A stretch of DNA of 35,968 nt from Bacillota bacterium (GCA_023410535.1 JAEYPR010000037.1:1-35968); one strand, 5' to 3'. Counted from the stretch's first letter, positions 15,546 through 24,392 are shown. The notes: generated from the sequence alone by a model not told the origin. Program-made: numbers and translations.

Positions 15546-15581
15546 GACTTTTTCGTACCGACTTTGTACCGAGTTTGTACC
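15546..15581 (-). repeat. Three tandem GGTACAAA-type repeats upstream of the tail promoter
   Basis: On the minus strand the sequence reads GGTACAAACTC, GGTACAAAGTC, then GGTACGAAAAAGTC without gaps. The first two units are eleven bases long, one helical turn, so a protein could bind each on the same face. They occupy roughly -25 to -60 of the proposed promoter. Confidence 0.65.
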
Positions 15582-15612
15582 GGCTTGTTCCCCCGGAACT
15601 GTTTTCGCCGAC

Positions 15613-15762
15613 CCGAATTCTAGAGCAAGATGTCCAAAGCGGCAATTCCGGCACCGGAGGGGCGGATCCAATAACCGGAAACCTCCCTTCCGGTCTTCCG
15701 GAGCCGAATTCAACGACCCGGGAACGCCATTCCGGTTCCTGGAAACGGATCCCAACAACCGG
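15613..15762 (-). repeat. Imperfect direct duplication, period about 84 bp
   Basis: Two degenerate copies share CCGGTTRTTG, GATCCG, CCGGAAT and a GAATTCGG end, at 15762-15704 and 15678-15613 on the minus strand. The stretch lies between the cupin gene and the tail promoter and has no credible gene, so it may be boundary debris left by recombination. Confidence 0.4.
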
Positions 15763-15799
15763 ACTCCGTCGCCCCGGTCATCCCGGCAAGCGCGGACGC

Positions 15800-16177
15800 C
15801 TACTTCAACTTTCCTTCCATCTCTTCGCGCCAATGGTCGACGATGGTCGCCGGCGAATAGACAAAAAGCATGACCAGATTGGCATTGCCGGTATTCTCCA
15901 GCGAATGGGGCAGGTTGGGGGGAATATAGGTCATCGAGACCGGACTCACTTCCCGGGTCTCGTCGCCAACCGTGATCCGGCCTTGGCCTTCGATGACGGT
16001 ATAAATCTCTTCATTGGAATGATGGTGCGGCGGAACCGAACCGCCGGGATAAATGGTCACATGGCCGCTGACCATGTGTTGGGCTTTGATCTCGGTCTGC
16101 GGGCCAACGACGACCCGGGTCAACCGTCCGGCCGGAAACTCGGTTCCGGCAACTTCCGTCACGTTTTTGCTCTGCAT
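15800..16177 (-). CDS. Small cupin-domain protein
   Basis: This 125-residue single-domain cupin has motif 1 as PGGSVPPHHHSNEEIYTVIEGQG, with metal ligands H51, H53 and E57. Motif 2 gives H91 in IPPNLPHSLENTG. It probably binds a divalent metal in a beta barrel; small cupins of this type include isomerases, dioxygenases and sugar- or signal-binding proteins, and the sequence does not say which. The ATG has an AAAGGAG site eight bases upstream. It follows the membrane protein gene by about 100 bases on the same strand, and its stop marks the last non-tail gene before the tail promoter region. GC content and codon use look like the chemotaxis genes. Confidence 0.8.
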   Translation of the reverse strand: MQSKNVTEVAGTEFPAGRLTRVVVGPQTEIKAQHMVSGHVTIYPGGSVPPHHHSNEEIYTVIEGQGRITVGDETREVSPVSMTYIPPNLPHSLENTGNANLVMLFVYSPATIVDHWREEMEGKLK

Positions 16178-16274
16178 GGGGAATACTCCTTTACAGTTAT
16201 GCTTCGCTGCGTCAGCACTGGTGATTTGTTTTAGTTATCGGCCGGACCGGTCGGGAAGCCCAGCAAAAAATGGC

Positions 16275-16745
16275 TCACAGATTCACTTTTTCAACAACCG
16301 CTTCCCGCTGAAGCCATTGGAGCAAAATTCCCAATAACAATCCGTACACCGAAGCGGTGAGAAAGTGGGAAATCGGCGTCACCCATTTGACCTCGAAAAC
16401 CTGCGGCACCTTGTACAGTGTAGTCAGACTGTAAATAATAAACCAGCAACTAAGCGAGTAAAACCATCCGCGGAAACGGTAATAGCGGCTGACCACCACC
16501 AAAGTCAGATAACTGTAGAGCACCCCTAAAAACGTATCAAAAACAACCGTCCCAAAAAACGCAAAGGCCTTCTCGATGAAAGTATGCGGCAAGATCCCGA
16601 AGATCATTACCGACGCATAGTTAAAATAGGGATGAGTATGAAGATGCACCGAATAAATCATGAGATCCAACAGGTCTTTGACCATTCCGGCTCCGAATCC
16701 GGCAATGATTCCGGTCATGAAGCGGTCTTTTGGATCGATTCGCAT
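16275..16745 (-). CDS. Small integral membrane protein, unknown
   Basis: The 156-residue product has four likely membrane segments (about 10-30, 45-70, 75-105 and 125-148), with charged ends and a conserved-looking GIIAGFGAGMVKDLLDLMIYSV beginning. There is no catalytic or transport motif. The start is the ATG at 16745, eight bases after AGGAG; a TTG directly before it is possible but less likely. Similar four-helix proteins of unknown role are common in Bacillota, often next to spore or envelope genes, but I cannot name one. Codon use is host-like. Confidence 0.75.
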   Translation of the reverse strand: MRIDPKDRFMTGIIAGFGAGMVKDLLDLMIYSVHLHTHPYFNYASVMIFGILPHTFIEKAFAFFGTVVFDTFLGVLYSYLTLVVVSRYYRFRGWFYSLSCWFIIYSLTTLYKVPQVFEVKWVTPISHFLTASVYGLLLGILLQWLQREAVVEKVNL

Positions 16746-16827
16746 CAAAAAGACTCCTTTGCCAACAAGCTTCCTTCATAATCCAAATGTATTGTAAACC
16801 AACCGCGTCCAGTTCATACCCAGCTAA

Positions 16828-16859
16828 AAAAGCAGCCGGTTGCGTACCCCGGCTGCTTT
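16828..16859 (-). terminator. Intrinsic terminator after the cheA operon
   Basis: On the minus strand AAAGCAGCCGG and CCGGCTGCTTT form an eleven-base-pair stem followed by a T run. It lies 25 bases after the stop of the last receptor gene. Confidence 0.85.
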
Positions 16860-16883
16860 GAAAGTTAATCCTTACTACGGCGC

Positions 16884-19800
16884 TTAATATTTCCCAAAGT
16901 TCAACTCTTCGAACTCCGGTTTAACCCGGGTTTTGGTCTTCCCGGCTTTGGCAAGGGTGTCCGGCAACACCTGAGCGGCTTCGCTGGGGCCCGGCAGTTG
17001 ACCGGCGTTGCCTTCCATTTCGCGCAAACGGAAGCGGGCGACCATATCTTGGAGCAACTCCGCCTGGGCGCTCATCTCCTGGCTGGAGGCGGCGCTCTGT
17101 TCGGCGGTGGCGGTATTGGTCTGCGTGACATGGGCTACTTGCTGAATCCCTTGATTGATCTGGGAAATCCCGCTCGCCTGGTCGTTGGAGGCGATGGCGA
17201 TCTCCCCGACCAACCCGGCCGCTTTCGAGACACTCTCGACAATGGCGTTCAACGCGCCGGCCGTTTGATTGGCGATCTTCGTGCCGTCTTCCACCTTTTT
17301 GACCGAACCCTCGATCATCTCGGTGGTCTCTTTGGCCGCTTTGGCGCTGCGGGCCGCCAGGTTACGGACCTCCTCAGCCACGACCGCGAAGCCTTTGCCG
17401 TGTTGTCCGGCCCGGGCCGCTTCGACTGCGGCGTTCAGCGCCAGGATGTTGGTTTGGAAGGCGATCTCGTCGATGACCTTAATGATCTTGGCGATGTTGG
17501 TCGAAGATTGGTCGATCACCGTCATCGCTTCGAGCATCTTCCGCATCTGGGCGTTGCCTTCCAGCGCGTTCTGTTTGGTTGCCTCGGCCAACTCGTTGGC
17601 TTGATTGGCGCGAACGGCGTTCTGCTTGGTCTGGGAGGCCACCTCGCTCATGGAGGCGGTCAGTTCCTCCAAGGTGCTGGCCTGTTCGGTGGCGCCTTGG
17701 GACAGAGCCGAGCTGCCGTCGGAAACCTGGCGGGAGCCGGAGGCAACCTGACGGGCCGCATGATGAATATCTCCGAGCACTTGGTTGAAGCTGTCCAAGG
17801 TGTTATTTAACGCTTCCTTGATCCGGGCGTATTCGCCTTGGTATTCGCCGGTGACGCTCTGGACCAGGTTGCCTTGGGCCATTTCCTGGAGAACCGTCGA
17901 AGCTTCATTCAGCGGGGCGACGATCGCGTCCATCACTTGGTTCAGCCCGCCGATGATCTCCTGATATTTCCCTTCAAAACGCTCGACATCGCCGCGCACT
18001 TCCAACTGGCCTTGAGCCGCCGCCGCCGTAATCCGGTTCGACTCGGCAATCAACCCTTCCAAAGCCTCCATCATCGCGATCAATGCCGGTACGACCTGGT
18101 CGTTGGTGGAGCGTTTGCCGACCTTCCGGAACTCTTCCAACCGGCTGATATCGCCGTGGGAAACCCGGATAAAGGCGTCCTGCATACTGAGCATGCGATC
18201 CCTAACCATATTAATCTGGGTCGCAAACTGTTTGATTACCCCTTGATACTCTCCGGCCATTTCGACTGTATAATCGTTATACGCCATCCGTCCCAAGACT
18301 GAACCGGCTTCGACCAGCGGAGCCGCCATCGCGTCCAGCGTGGCGTTGAACCCTTCGATCACCCGGCGGTACGCTCCGGTAAAGCGCTCGGCATCGCCGC
18401 GGGTGTTCAATTCACCTTCCACGGCCGACTGGGCCAGGGTCAGGGTCTCGTTGACCAATCCTTGGATGGTCTCCATCATCTGAATATACGCCGGAATCAT
18501 CTTATCGAAGGCGCTTAACTGCCCAACCTGCCGCAATTGCTCAAGGTCTTGGAAATCGCCGGCGGCAATCCGATCAACCATGGTCTGGGATTCGATCAAC
18601 CGTTGGCGCAGGTTATTAATGGCCGTCGCCATCTGGCCGTAAATTCCCAAAGATTCCCCCTCCACCTGAACGGTGAAGTCATAGACCGCCATCTGCTGTA
18701 AAACCAGATTACTTTCGTTTAAGGCGGTTAACCCGTTGATGCAAGCGTTGATACTCTGTTTTAAGTTGTCAAATTCACCGAGATACTCCTCAGTGATCGG
18801 CTCGGGGATATCACCCTGCCCGATCCGTTCGACATATTCGGCGGCCACGTGCAACGGTTTGATCACCGCGTCCAAGGTGGCGTTGAAACCGGCAATCACT
18901 TCCCGGTATTCGCCGGAGAACTTGTCTACGTCGCCCCGCTCGCTTAAACTGCCGGCCGCAGCGGCGGCGGTCAATTTTTTGGTCTCGGCGGTCAACTCTT
19001 GCAAAGTGGTGATCACCCCGATCAAGCTTTGACCCAAAACGTCCTCGTCGGAACGGAGTTGAACCGCGACGCTGAGATCGCCGCTGGCGATCTGTTGGGC
19101 GGTGGCAGCTTGCTCCCGGCTGGAATCGACCATGGCGATAAAAGCGGTTTTCAACTGGCCGATCTCATCCTTGGTATCCGCTTTAAGCGCGACATTAACT
19201 GCCCCACGGGCCAATTGTTCGGCTGCAGAAGTTAGTTCGTGCATTGGCCGGCGAATGATCCGGGCGAACCACAAACCCAACACGATTGCGATCAACACCC
19301 CGGCAACCGCCAAAATGATCATAAAAATCGTTGTATTGCGGGCGGCCTCGCGGCTGGCGTTCGAACGGCCGTCGGCCCTCATCGTGTTATACTCAAAAAT
19401 GTTGCCCACCGATTGGGTGACATTGTCGGCGATCGGCCGCAGCAAAGTAATTACCATTGACGCCGCTTCGGCCGATTTGCCCTCTTTCGACATGGCTAAA
19501 ACACTTTCCGCTTCGGTGCGGTATTTGGCGATGTTTCCTTCGAGACTTTCAAAACTTTTTTTTTCAAATTCTGATCTCGCTTCGCTTTTATATAAAGCCA
19601 TCTTTTCATCAATGGTGCCTTCCAACTCATGAATCCGGTTCTCAAACAGCTCTTTGCCCACGTTATTCATGATATGATAGGACATGTTGATTTGGATGGA
19701 TTGAAAAGCCATCGCGATCGCGTTGACCGGCGCCAACGGAACGGTGTTTTCCTTGTAGATATCCTGCGCCGCCTGGCTGACAGCGTGAACGTTAAATACC

Positions 19801-19976
19801 CCGATCCCGCCGATCGCCCCGGCAATTAACGCCACGGCGATAAAACCCCATAATAGTTTGGCGCCGATGCGCAGATTGCGAAACCATTTCCCCAACGGTT
19901 TGGTCCAGCCGAACAACCATCCCAGTTTTTTTAGGGGCGCCGCGACACCCTTTCCTAAAATCCGTAGCAGTTTCAT
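16884..19976 (-). CDS. Methyl-accepting chemotaxis protein with long poly-HAMP array
   Basis: This receptor has 1030 residues. A basic 40-residue N-terminus leads to membrane segment 1 (about 43-65), a periplasmic four-helix-bundle domain (4HB_MCP type, to about 210) and membrane segment 2 (about 213-238). Instead of one HAMP domain, some eleven HAMP-like units of 45-50 residues follow (about 240-740), in a repeating order of RGD...F.G.YR..I.GFN.TLDA, MA.ND....GEYQG and GD...L......D...PA units. The signalling domain has the canonical tip DEIAFQTNILALNAAVEAARAG. The protein ends in a 50-residue linker and FGKY. I start at 19976 because GGGAGG lies six bases before it, while the ATG two codons earlier touches that site. 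It probably senses a soluble or membrane signal and drives CheA. It is last in the cheA operon. Confidence 0.92.
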   Translation of the reverse strand: MKLLRILGKGVAAPLKKLGWLFGWTKPLGKWFRNLRIGAKLLWGFIAVALIAGAIGGIGVFNVHAVSQAAQDIYKENTVPLAPVNAIAMAFQSIQINMSYHIMNNVGKELFENRIHELEGTIDEKMALYKSEARSEFEKKSFESLEGNIAKYRTEAESVLAMSKEGKSAEAASMVITLLRPIADNVTQSVGNIFEYNTMRADGRSNASREAARNTTIFMIILAVAGVLIAIVLGLWFARIIRRPMHELTSAAEQLARGAVNVALKADTKDEIGQLKTAFIAMVDSSREQAATAQQIASGDLSVAVQLRSDEDVLGQSLIGVITTLQELTAETKKLTAAAAAGSLSERGDVDKFSGEYREVIAGFNATLDAVIKPLHVAAEYVERIGQGDIPEPITEEYLGEFDNLKQSINACINGLTALNESNLVLQQMAVYDFTVQVEGESLGIYGQMATAINNLRQRLIESQTMVDRIAAGDFQDLEQLRQVGQLSAFDKMIPAYIQMMETIQGLVNETLTLAQSAVEGELNTRGDAERFTGAYRRVIEGFNATLDAMAAPLVEAGSVLGRMAYNDYTVEMAGEYQGVIKQFATQINMVRDRMLSMQDAFIRVSHGDISRLEEFRKVGKRSTNDQVVPALIAMMEALEGLIAESNRITAAAAQGQLEVRGDVERFEGKYQEIIGGLNQVMDAIVAPLNEASTVLQEMAQGNLVQSVTGEYQGEYARIKEALNNTLDSFNQVLGDIHHAARQVASGSRQVSDGSSALSQGATEQASTLEELTASMSEVASQTKQNAVRANQANELAEATKQNALEGNAQMRKMLEAMTVIDQSSTNIAKIIKVIDEIAFQTNILALNAAVEAARAGQHGKGFAVVAEEVRNLAARSAKAAKETTEMIEGSVKKVEDGTKIANQTAGALNAIVESVSKAAGLVGEIAIASNDQASGISQINQGIQQVAHVTQTNTATAEQSAASSQEMSAQAELLQDMVARFRLREMEGNAGQLPGPSEAAQVLPDTLAKAGKTKTRVKPEFEELNFGKY

Positions 19977-20092
19977 TGTCATCCTCCCTGAAGTTGAAAA
20001 TTACATCTATCTTAATATTTCGCAAATTATGGTCAATTTCTGAATAGTTTTTTATGTTTTCCTCGAAAAAAATTTTAACAGTGGTATTTATT

Positions 20093-21802
20093 CTAATATT
20101 TTCCAAACTCCGCATCGATGACCAACGGTTCGTTTTTGGCCGGAGCCGCCTCGGCCAAGGCTTGAACCGACACCGTTTGAAACTCCGGTTTCACGCTCAT
20201 CTGGCGCAGCACCCGGAGTAACTCGGGATTCAAATCTCCCAACTGGACTCCGGCGCTTTGGCGTTTGAGTTTAAAGCGGCCAACCTGTTCCTTAAGCAAC
20301 TGAGCCTGGCTGGAGAGTTCCTCGCTGGCGGCGGCGCTCTCCTCCGAAGTAGCGGAGTTGGTCTGCACCACTTGCGATACTTGCATCACGCCTTGGTTAA
20401 TCTGGGCAATCCCGGTCGCCTGTTCGTTGGAGGCAATGGCGATATCCCCGACTAACCCGGTCACTTTGGTAATATCGCCGACAATCCGGTCCAAAGCCGT
20501 CGCGGTCTGCTTGGCGATCCGGGTACCGTCGGTCACGTTTTTCACCGAGTCTTCGATCATGACCGTGGTCTCTTTGGCGGCATCGGCGGAACGGGCGGCT
20601 AAGTTGCGGACCTCTTCGGCGACGACCGCGAATCCTTTGCCGTGTTGACCGGCCCGGGCCGCTTCAACCGCGGCGTTTAAGGCCAGGATATTGGTTTGGA
20701 AGGCGATCTCATCGATCACCTTGATAATCTTCGAAATATTGGCCGACGACTCATTGATCTGCTCCATCGACCGGAGCATCTCCCGCATCTGCTGATTACC
20801 TTCGCTGGCGTTGCGGCTGACAGTATCCGCCAACTCGCTGGCTTGGTTGGCGTTGGCCGCGTTTTGCCGGGTTTGGGCCGACATTTCCTCTAACGAAGCG
20901 GTCAGTTCCTCGATGGCGCTGGCTTGTTCGGTGGCCCCTTGCGACAGGGACATGCTGGAGGCCGAGACATGGCGGGAGCCGGCCGCCACCTGATCAGAGG
21001 CGGCGCTGATATTGGCAATCACCTCATTCATATTGGCGCTCATCACCTGAAAGGCCTCGGCCAACGCTCCGATCTCATCCTTAGTGGTCACAGCGATCGC
21101 CACATCCAGATCACCGCCGGCAATCTGCTTGGCGCCTTCGACTAAACCATGGACCGGTCGGCTGATCAACCGGGCAATCCATACGCCGAGCCCCAGCGCC
21201 AAACCCACGCCAATAATGACAAAAGCAATCATCGTCCCCGTGGCGGCCCGGGCCGTCGCGCTGTTGGAATCGGCTTTGGCGTTTGCCAACTCGACCTTCA
21301 TCTGACTCAGTTTTCCCAGTGAATCCTCGATAGCCTGAGCCTGCGCTCCGGCACCCCGGATTACCGTCAACGCTTGCGCGTCCTGATCAGCCGCGGCCAA
21401 ACTGATGATCTGGTCCCGGGTAGGCTGAAAACGTTCCACCGCCGCCCGGTAAACCGCGATCTCCTTCCGGCCGCGTTCAGTGCGGAGCGTTTGTTCGAAG
21501 CGGTGGATACCGGCAGCCATCACCTGATCCAGCTGTGTCAGATTATCCAGGTACTTTTGGGAATTGGTCCGATTGTCCAAGATAATATCCCGCAGGTTGA
21601 CCCGGACCTGTTGATAGGCCACCCGGGCGTCGGCAATATCGACCAAGGGTTTGGTGTTCAACTCATACATTTCGGTATCGGCTTTTTCAATTGTCCGGAT
21701 GCTAATGATTCCCGTCAGTCCCACCACGCCGGCGATCAAGGCCACAACAACAAAAGCTACGACTAACTTGACGCCGATTTTCAAATTAATAAACCAGTTC
21801 AT
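20093..21802 (-). CDS. Methyl-accepting chemotaxis protein, classical single-HAMP type
   Basis: This 569-residue receptor has membrane segment 1 at about 8-30, a four-helix-bundle ligand domain to about 190, membrane segment 2 near 190-212 and one HAMP domain (RPVHGLVEGAKQIAGGDLDVAI). A standard signalling hairpin follows, with the tip DEIAFQTNILALNAAVEAARAGQHG. It shares the signalling part almost exactly with the three long receptors but lacks their extra HAMP units. After a VKPEF segment, also present in the 1030-residue receptor, it ends in FGKY. An AGGAGG site precedes the ATG, and a 29-codon frame ends one base before the start. It lies in the cheA operon, so receptor and kinase are made together. 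Confidence 0.93.
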   Translation of the reverse strand: MNWFINLKIGVKLVVAFVVVALIAGVVGLTGIISIRTIEKADTEMYELNTKPLVDIADARVAYQQVRVNLRDIILDNRTNSQKYLDNLTQLDQVMAAGIHRFEQTLRTERGRKEIAVYRAAVERFQPTRDQIISLAAADQDAQALTVIRGAGAQAQAIEDSLGKLSQMKVELANAKADSNSATARAATGTMIAFVIIGVGLALGLGVWIARLISRPVHGLVEGAKQIAGGDLDVAIAVTTKDEIGALAEAFQVMSANMNEVIANISAASDQVAAGSRHVSASSMSLSQGATEQASAIEELTASLEEMSAQTRQNAANANQASELADTVSRNASEGNQQMREMLRSMEQINESSANISKIIKVIDEIAFQTNILALNAAVEAARAGQHGKGFAVVAEEVRNLAARSADAAKETTVMIEDSVKNVTDGTRIAKQTATALDRIVGDITKVTGLVGDIAIASNEQATGIAQINQGVMQVSQVVQTNSATSEESAAASEELSSQAQLLKEQVGRFKLKRQSAGVQLGDLNPELLRVLRQMSVKPEFQTVSVQALAEAAPAKNEPLVIDAEFGKY

Positions 21803-21803
21803 T

Positions 21804-21893
21804 CTAGATTCCTCCTTGATCGATACCGATTTGGGTGACGCCCGGCGTCTTCACCGGGATGCTTTGCTGGTTCGGTTTGGTAAAACGTCGCAT
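21804..21893 (-). CDS. Possible 29-residue peptide between cheA and a receptor gene
   Basis: The frame runs from an ATG with an AAAGGAG site ten bases upstream to a TAG one base before the next receptor's ATG, and it contains that receptor's ribosome binding site. The product (MRRFTKPNQQSIPVKTPGV and on) is basic and proline-rich, without a known motif. The tight spacing suggests a coupling or leader frame rather than a functional protein. I cannot show that it is translated. Confidence 0.4.
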   Translation of the reverse strand: MRRFTKPNQQSIPVKTPGVTQIGIDQGGI

Positions 21894-21914
21894 CGATAGT
21901 CAACTCCTTTTGTC

Positions 21915-23975
21915 TTACGAATCCGTTCGTCGGACCACAGCCTCCCGCCGGGCCTGAATCAATCCGGCAATATCCAAGATCAGGCTGATACTGCCGTCAC
22001 CCAAAATGGTACAACCCGCCAACCCTCCGATCTGTTTCTGAAGTTTAATATAGTTTGGCAAAGCTTTGACCACGACCGGCTGTTCGCCTAAAAGCTCGTC
22101 GGCGAAGAGACAGACGGTGCCCGCTTCGTTCTCCACAATAATCACGATTCCTTTAGCGATTGCGGTCTGGGCCCCGGCAATCCGGTAGTGTTGGTGCAGC
22201 CGCAGGACCGGATAACACTGGCCGCGCACCATGATCAGCTCGTTGCCGTCGGGGTCGATGAGCACATCATCGGCTTTAGGCCGGAACGACTGACGGATCG
22301 TCATCGTCGGAATGGTATAACGGGCCGTGCCCACCCGGACATTCATTCCGCCGATAATCGCCAGGGTTAGGGGGATCTTTAACGTGATCGTCGTCCCTTT
22401 GCCCGTGACGCTTTCGACCAAAACGACGCCGCCAATCGCGTTGATATTCCGGGTGACCACGTCCATACCGACGCCCCGGCCGCTAAATTCGCTCACCGCT
22501 TCCTTGGTCGAAAAGCCCGGCAGGAAAATTAAATTAAAGATATCCCGTTCGGACAACACCGCTTCCGGGCTAACCAATCCTTTAGCTTGGGCTTTCGCCA
22601 GAATTTGGGCGGCATCCAAGCCCTTGCCGTCGTCCCGGACAATAATATAAACGTCACCCCCGACCGTTTTCGCTTCCAAGGTAATGGTTCCGGCCTCGGG
22701 TTTCCCGGCCGCCAGGCGCTGCGCCGGCGGTTCGATCCCATGGTCCAAAGCGTTGCGGACCAGATGCATCAAGGGGTCGGAGATATGATCGATCACTTTC
22801 TTGTCGACTTCGGTTGCGGCGCCGCTGATCGCCAGCTGGACTTGTTTGCCGAGTTTCCGCGACATATCCCGGATGACCCGGTTCATCTTCTGGAAGGTGG
22901 TGTCCAACGCCATCATCCGCAAAGCCATCACCGCATCCTGCAATTCCTCGCTGATCTTGTGCAACTGCCGGGCGGACTTCCGGAAGACATTCAACTTCAA
23001 GCCTTTCAGGTCCGGGCTTTGGGCCACCATCGACTCAGCCACCACCAATTCGCCCACCAGATCCATCAACTTGTCGAGTTTGCCGATGGTGACATTGACA
23101 ATATCCGACTGCAGCGTCGCTTGCGAATCGCACTCTTGCCGCTCGGGCGGGCAGGGTACTTTGACTGGCGCCTTGGGCGGACAGGAAAGCCCGGAGGGTT
23201 TGGGAAAGGAAGCGTCGTTTGCCAAACGCTCCAACTGCATTCCCTTGAGTAACACCGCGGCATTGGTGAGAATCTGCTTCAATTCGGCCGCGTCCTGATC
23301 GGCTTGGAAAAAGAGTCTCAAACCATGCTCCCGGATGGCTTTGATCCCTTCCGGATCGTCCAGGAAAACTTCGGGCAGATGATATACCTCTTTGGTCAAA
23401 CCTTGCAGGGTGTGAATGACGGTGAAGGCGCGGACATCCTCCAGCTCACAATCATCGCTGAAATGCAGCACCGCTTGATAGCAATATTGGTATTGGGACT
23501 TTTGGGATTTCTCTTGAGGAATATAATACTGAGACGGGGGGATCGGTCGGGAAGGGACCGCCGCACTGGTTTTGGCGGCGACTTGGGGATTGTTCGCTTT
23601 TAACGTTTCTAAAAACGCCCGGTTTTGTTCGATTAGTTTCGAGGCGTCACCCGAAGCGTTGTTTCCGTGCTGCAGCTTGATCAGTTCGCCTTTGATAAAG
23701 TCGATGCCGGCCAATAACAGGTCGCAGAGGGAAACTTGATCGATAACCGGGTTGGAGACTTCGCGCAGCCAATAAAAGATGTCCTCCATGGCGTGGGCCA
23801 AAGCGGAAATCTGATCGAATAGCATCATCGCTGCTGAACCTTTGATGGTGTGCATAACGCGGAAAATCTCATGAATAGCTTCCGGCCGGTAGCAGCCGGC
23901 GGCTTCGTGCTGGAGCACGGACTGTTCCAACTGCTCGATCAGTTGCGCCGATTCGACCAGGAACAGTTCCAGCAT
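21915..23975 (-). CDS. cheA: Chemotaxis histidine kinase CheA
   Basis: The 686-residue product has the full CheA order. An Hpt domain carries phospho-acceptor H42 in MHTIKGSAAM. A P2-like CheY-docking region (about 163-250) is flanked by proline-rich linkers. A dimerisation helix pair begins VTIGKLDKLMDLVGELVVAES (about 295). The ATPase domain has N box HLVRNALDHGIE (404-415), DDGKGL (448-453) and GRGVGMDVV (499-507), and a C-terminal CheW-like domain follows (about 545-686). It takes signals from the receptors and phosphorylates CheY-type regulators. I start at the ATG at 23975 (AAGGGA eight bases upstream; MLELFLVESA matches typical CheA starts); upstream GTG or TTG starts near 24011-24002 remain possible. 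It is first in an operon with two receptors and has its own sigma-A-type promoter with an operator-like site. Confidence 0.95.
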   Translation of the reverse strand: MLELFLVESAQLIEQLEQSVLQHEAAGCYRPEAIHEIFRVMHTIKGSAAMMLFDQISALAHAMEDIFYWLREVSNPVIDQVSLCDLLLAGIDFIKGELIKLQHGNNASGDASKLIEQNRAFLETLKANNPQVAAKTSAAVPSRPIPPSQYYIPQEKSQKSQYQYCYQAVLHFSDDCELEDVRAFTVIHTLQGLTKEVYHLPEVFLDDPEGIKAIREHGLRLFFQADQDAAELKQILTNAAVLLKGMQLERLANDASFPKPSGLSCPPKAPVKVPCPPERQECDSQATLQSDIVNVTIGKLDKLMDLVGELVVAESMVAQSPDLKGLKLNVFRKSARQLHKISEELQDAVMALRMMALDTTFQKMNRVIRDMSRKLGKQVQLAISGAATEVDKKVIDHISDPLMHLVRNALDHGIEPPAQRLAAGKPEAGTITLEAKTVGGDVYIIVRDDGKGLDAAQILAKAQAKGLVSPEAVLSERDIFNLIFLPGFSTKEAVSEFSGRGVGMDVVTRNINAIGGVVLVESVTGKGTTITLKIPLTLAIIGGMNVRVGTARYTIPTMTIRQSFRPKADDVLIDPDGNELIMVRGQCYPVLRLHQHYRIAGAQTAIAKGIVIIVENEAGTVCLFADELLGEQPVVVKALPNYIKLQKQIGGLAGCTILGDGSISLILDIAGLIQARREAVVRRTDS

Positions 23976-24129
23976 GGGCTCGTTCCCTTGAGGTATCGTC
24001 AAAACAATCACCTTCCCTGGTGTACGTTGTTGTTAACGGAACGCTTTTAGAAATCCTTTTCTAATTTACCCGTAATATCCGAGCTAAGCATTTAACGAAC
24101 CTATGCGTTTTTACACTTAATCAAACTTT

Positions 24130-24145
24130 GTAAGTAACTACTCAC
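24130..24145 (-). promoter_or_regulatory. Operator-like palindrome downstream of the cheA promoter
   Basis: On the minus strand this reads GTGAGTAGTTACTTAC, nearly palindromic (GTRAGTA and TACTTAC around GT). It begins ten bases after the -10 box, so a bound protein would block initiation. Twelve of 16 bases match the site at 29317-29332 before tetR, at the identical distance from its -10. Confidence 0.6.
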
Positions 24146-24155
24146 TCACACTCTT

Positions 24156-24184
24156 ATTGTAATGATTGTACTAATTTTTGTCAA
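24156..24184 (-). promoter_or_regulatory. Sigma-A-type promoter of the cheA operon
   Basis: On the minus strand there is a perfect TTGACA (24179-24184), a 17-base spacer and TACAAT (24156-24161). The cheA start is about 180 bases downstream, so the leader is long. Confidence 0.8.
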
Positions 24185-24345
24185 TTCATGATACTAAAGA
24201 AAAAACGATTAACTTTGCGAGGTTTACTGGTGAAAGCTAAGCAAAGCCCAGATTTTATAACGATTCTCCGGTTTTATAATTAATATTCAGTAAATTTATT
24301 TTTTTATTATTATTCAACTACCGCCGCCTAAAGTACTTTCAAAAA

Positions 24346-24384
24346 AAGCGGTCCCGGTTCATTGTGACAGAACCGGGACCGCTT
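24346..24384 (-). terminator. Intrinsic terminator after the 1016-residue receptor gene
   Basis: A perfect 15-base-pair stem (AAGCGGTCCCGGTTC with its complement, nine-base loop) is followed on the minus strand by a run of T residues. It separates this receptor gene from the cheA promoter region. Confidence 0.92.
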
Positions 24385-24392
24385 AGAATTGA

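Noticed and set aside
1..15581. A complete intact prophage
   Set aside because: No portal, terminase, capsid, integrase or repressor gene is visible, and the upstream flank consists of host-type genes.
15546..15581. CRISPR array
   Set aside because: The repeats are only 11-14 bases, directly abutting, with no spacers and no cas genes.
15426..15833. Minus-strand frame of 135 codons across the tail promoter region
   Set aside because: It runs through both leader terminators, the promoter and the degenerate repeats, and has no ribosome binding site or family resemblance.
16998..17810. Plus-strand frame of 270 codons opposite a receptor gene
   Set aside because: Same cause: it mirrors the conserved signalling domain, and equivalent frames recur opposite the other receptor genes.
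22587..23252. Plus-strand frame of 221 codons opposite cheA
   Set aside because: Shadow of the well-conserved CheA kinase domain, with no start signal and no recognisable product.
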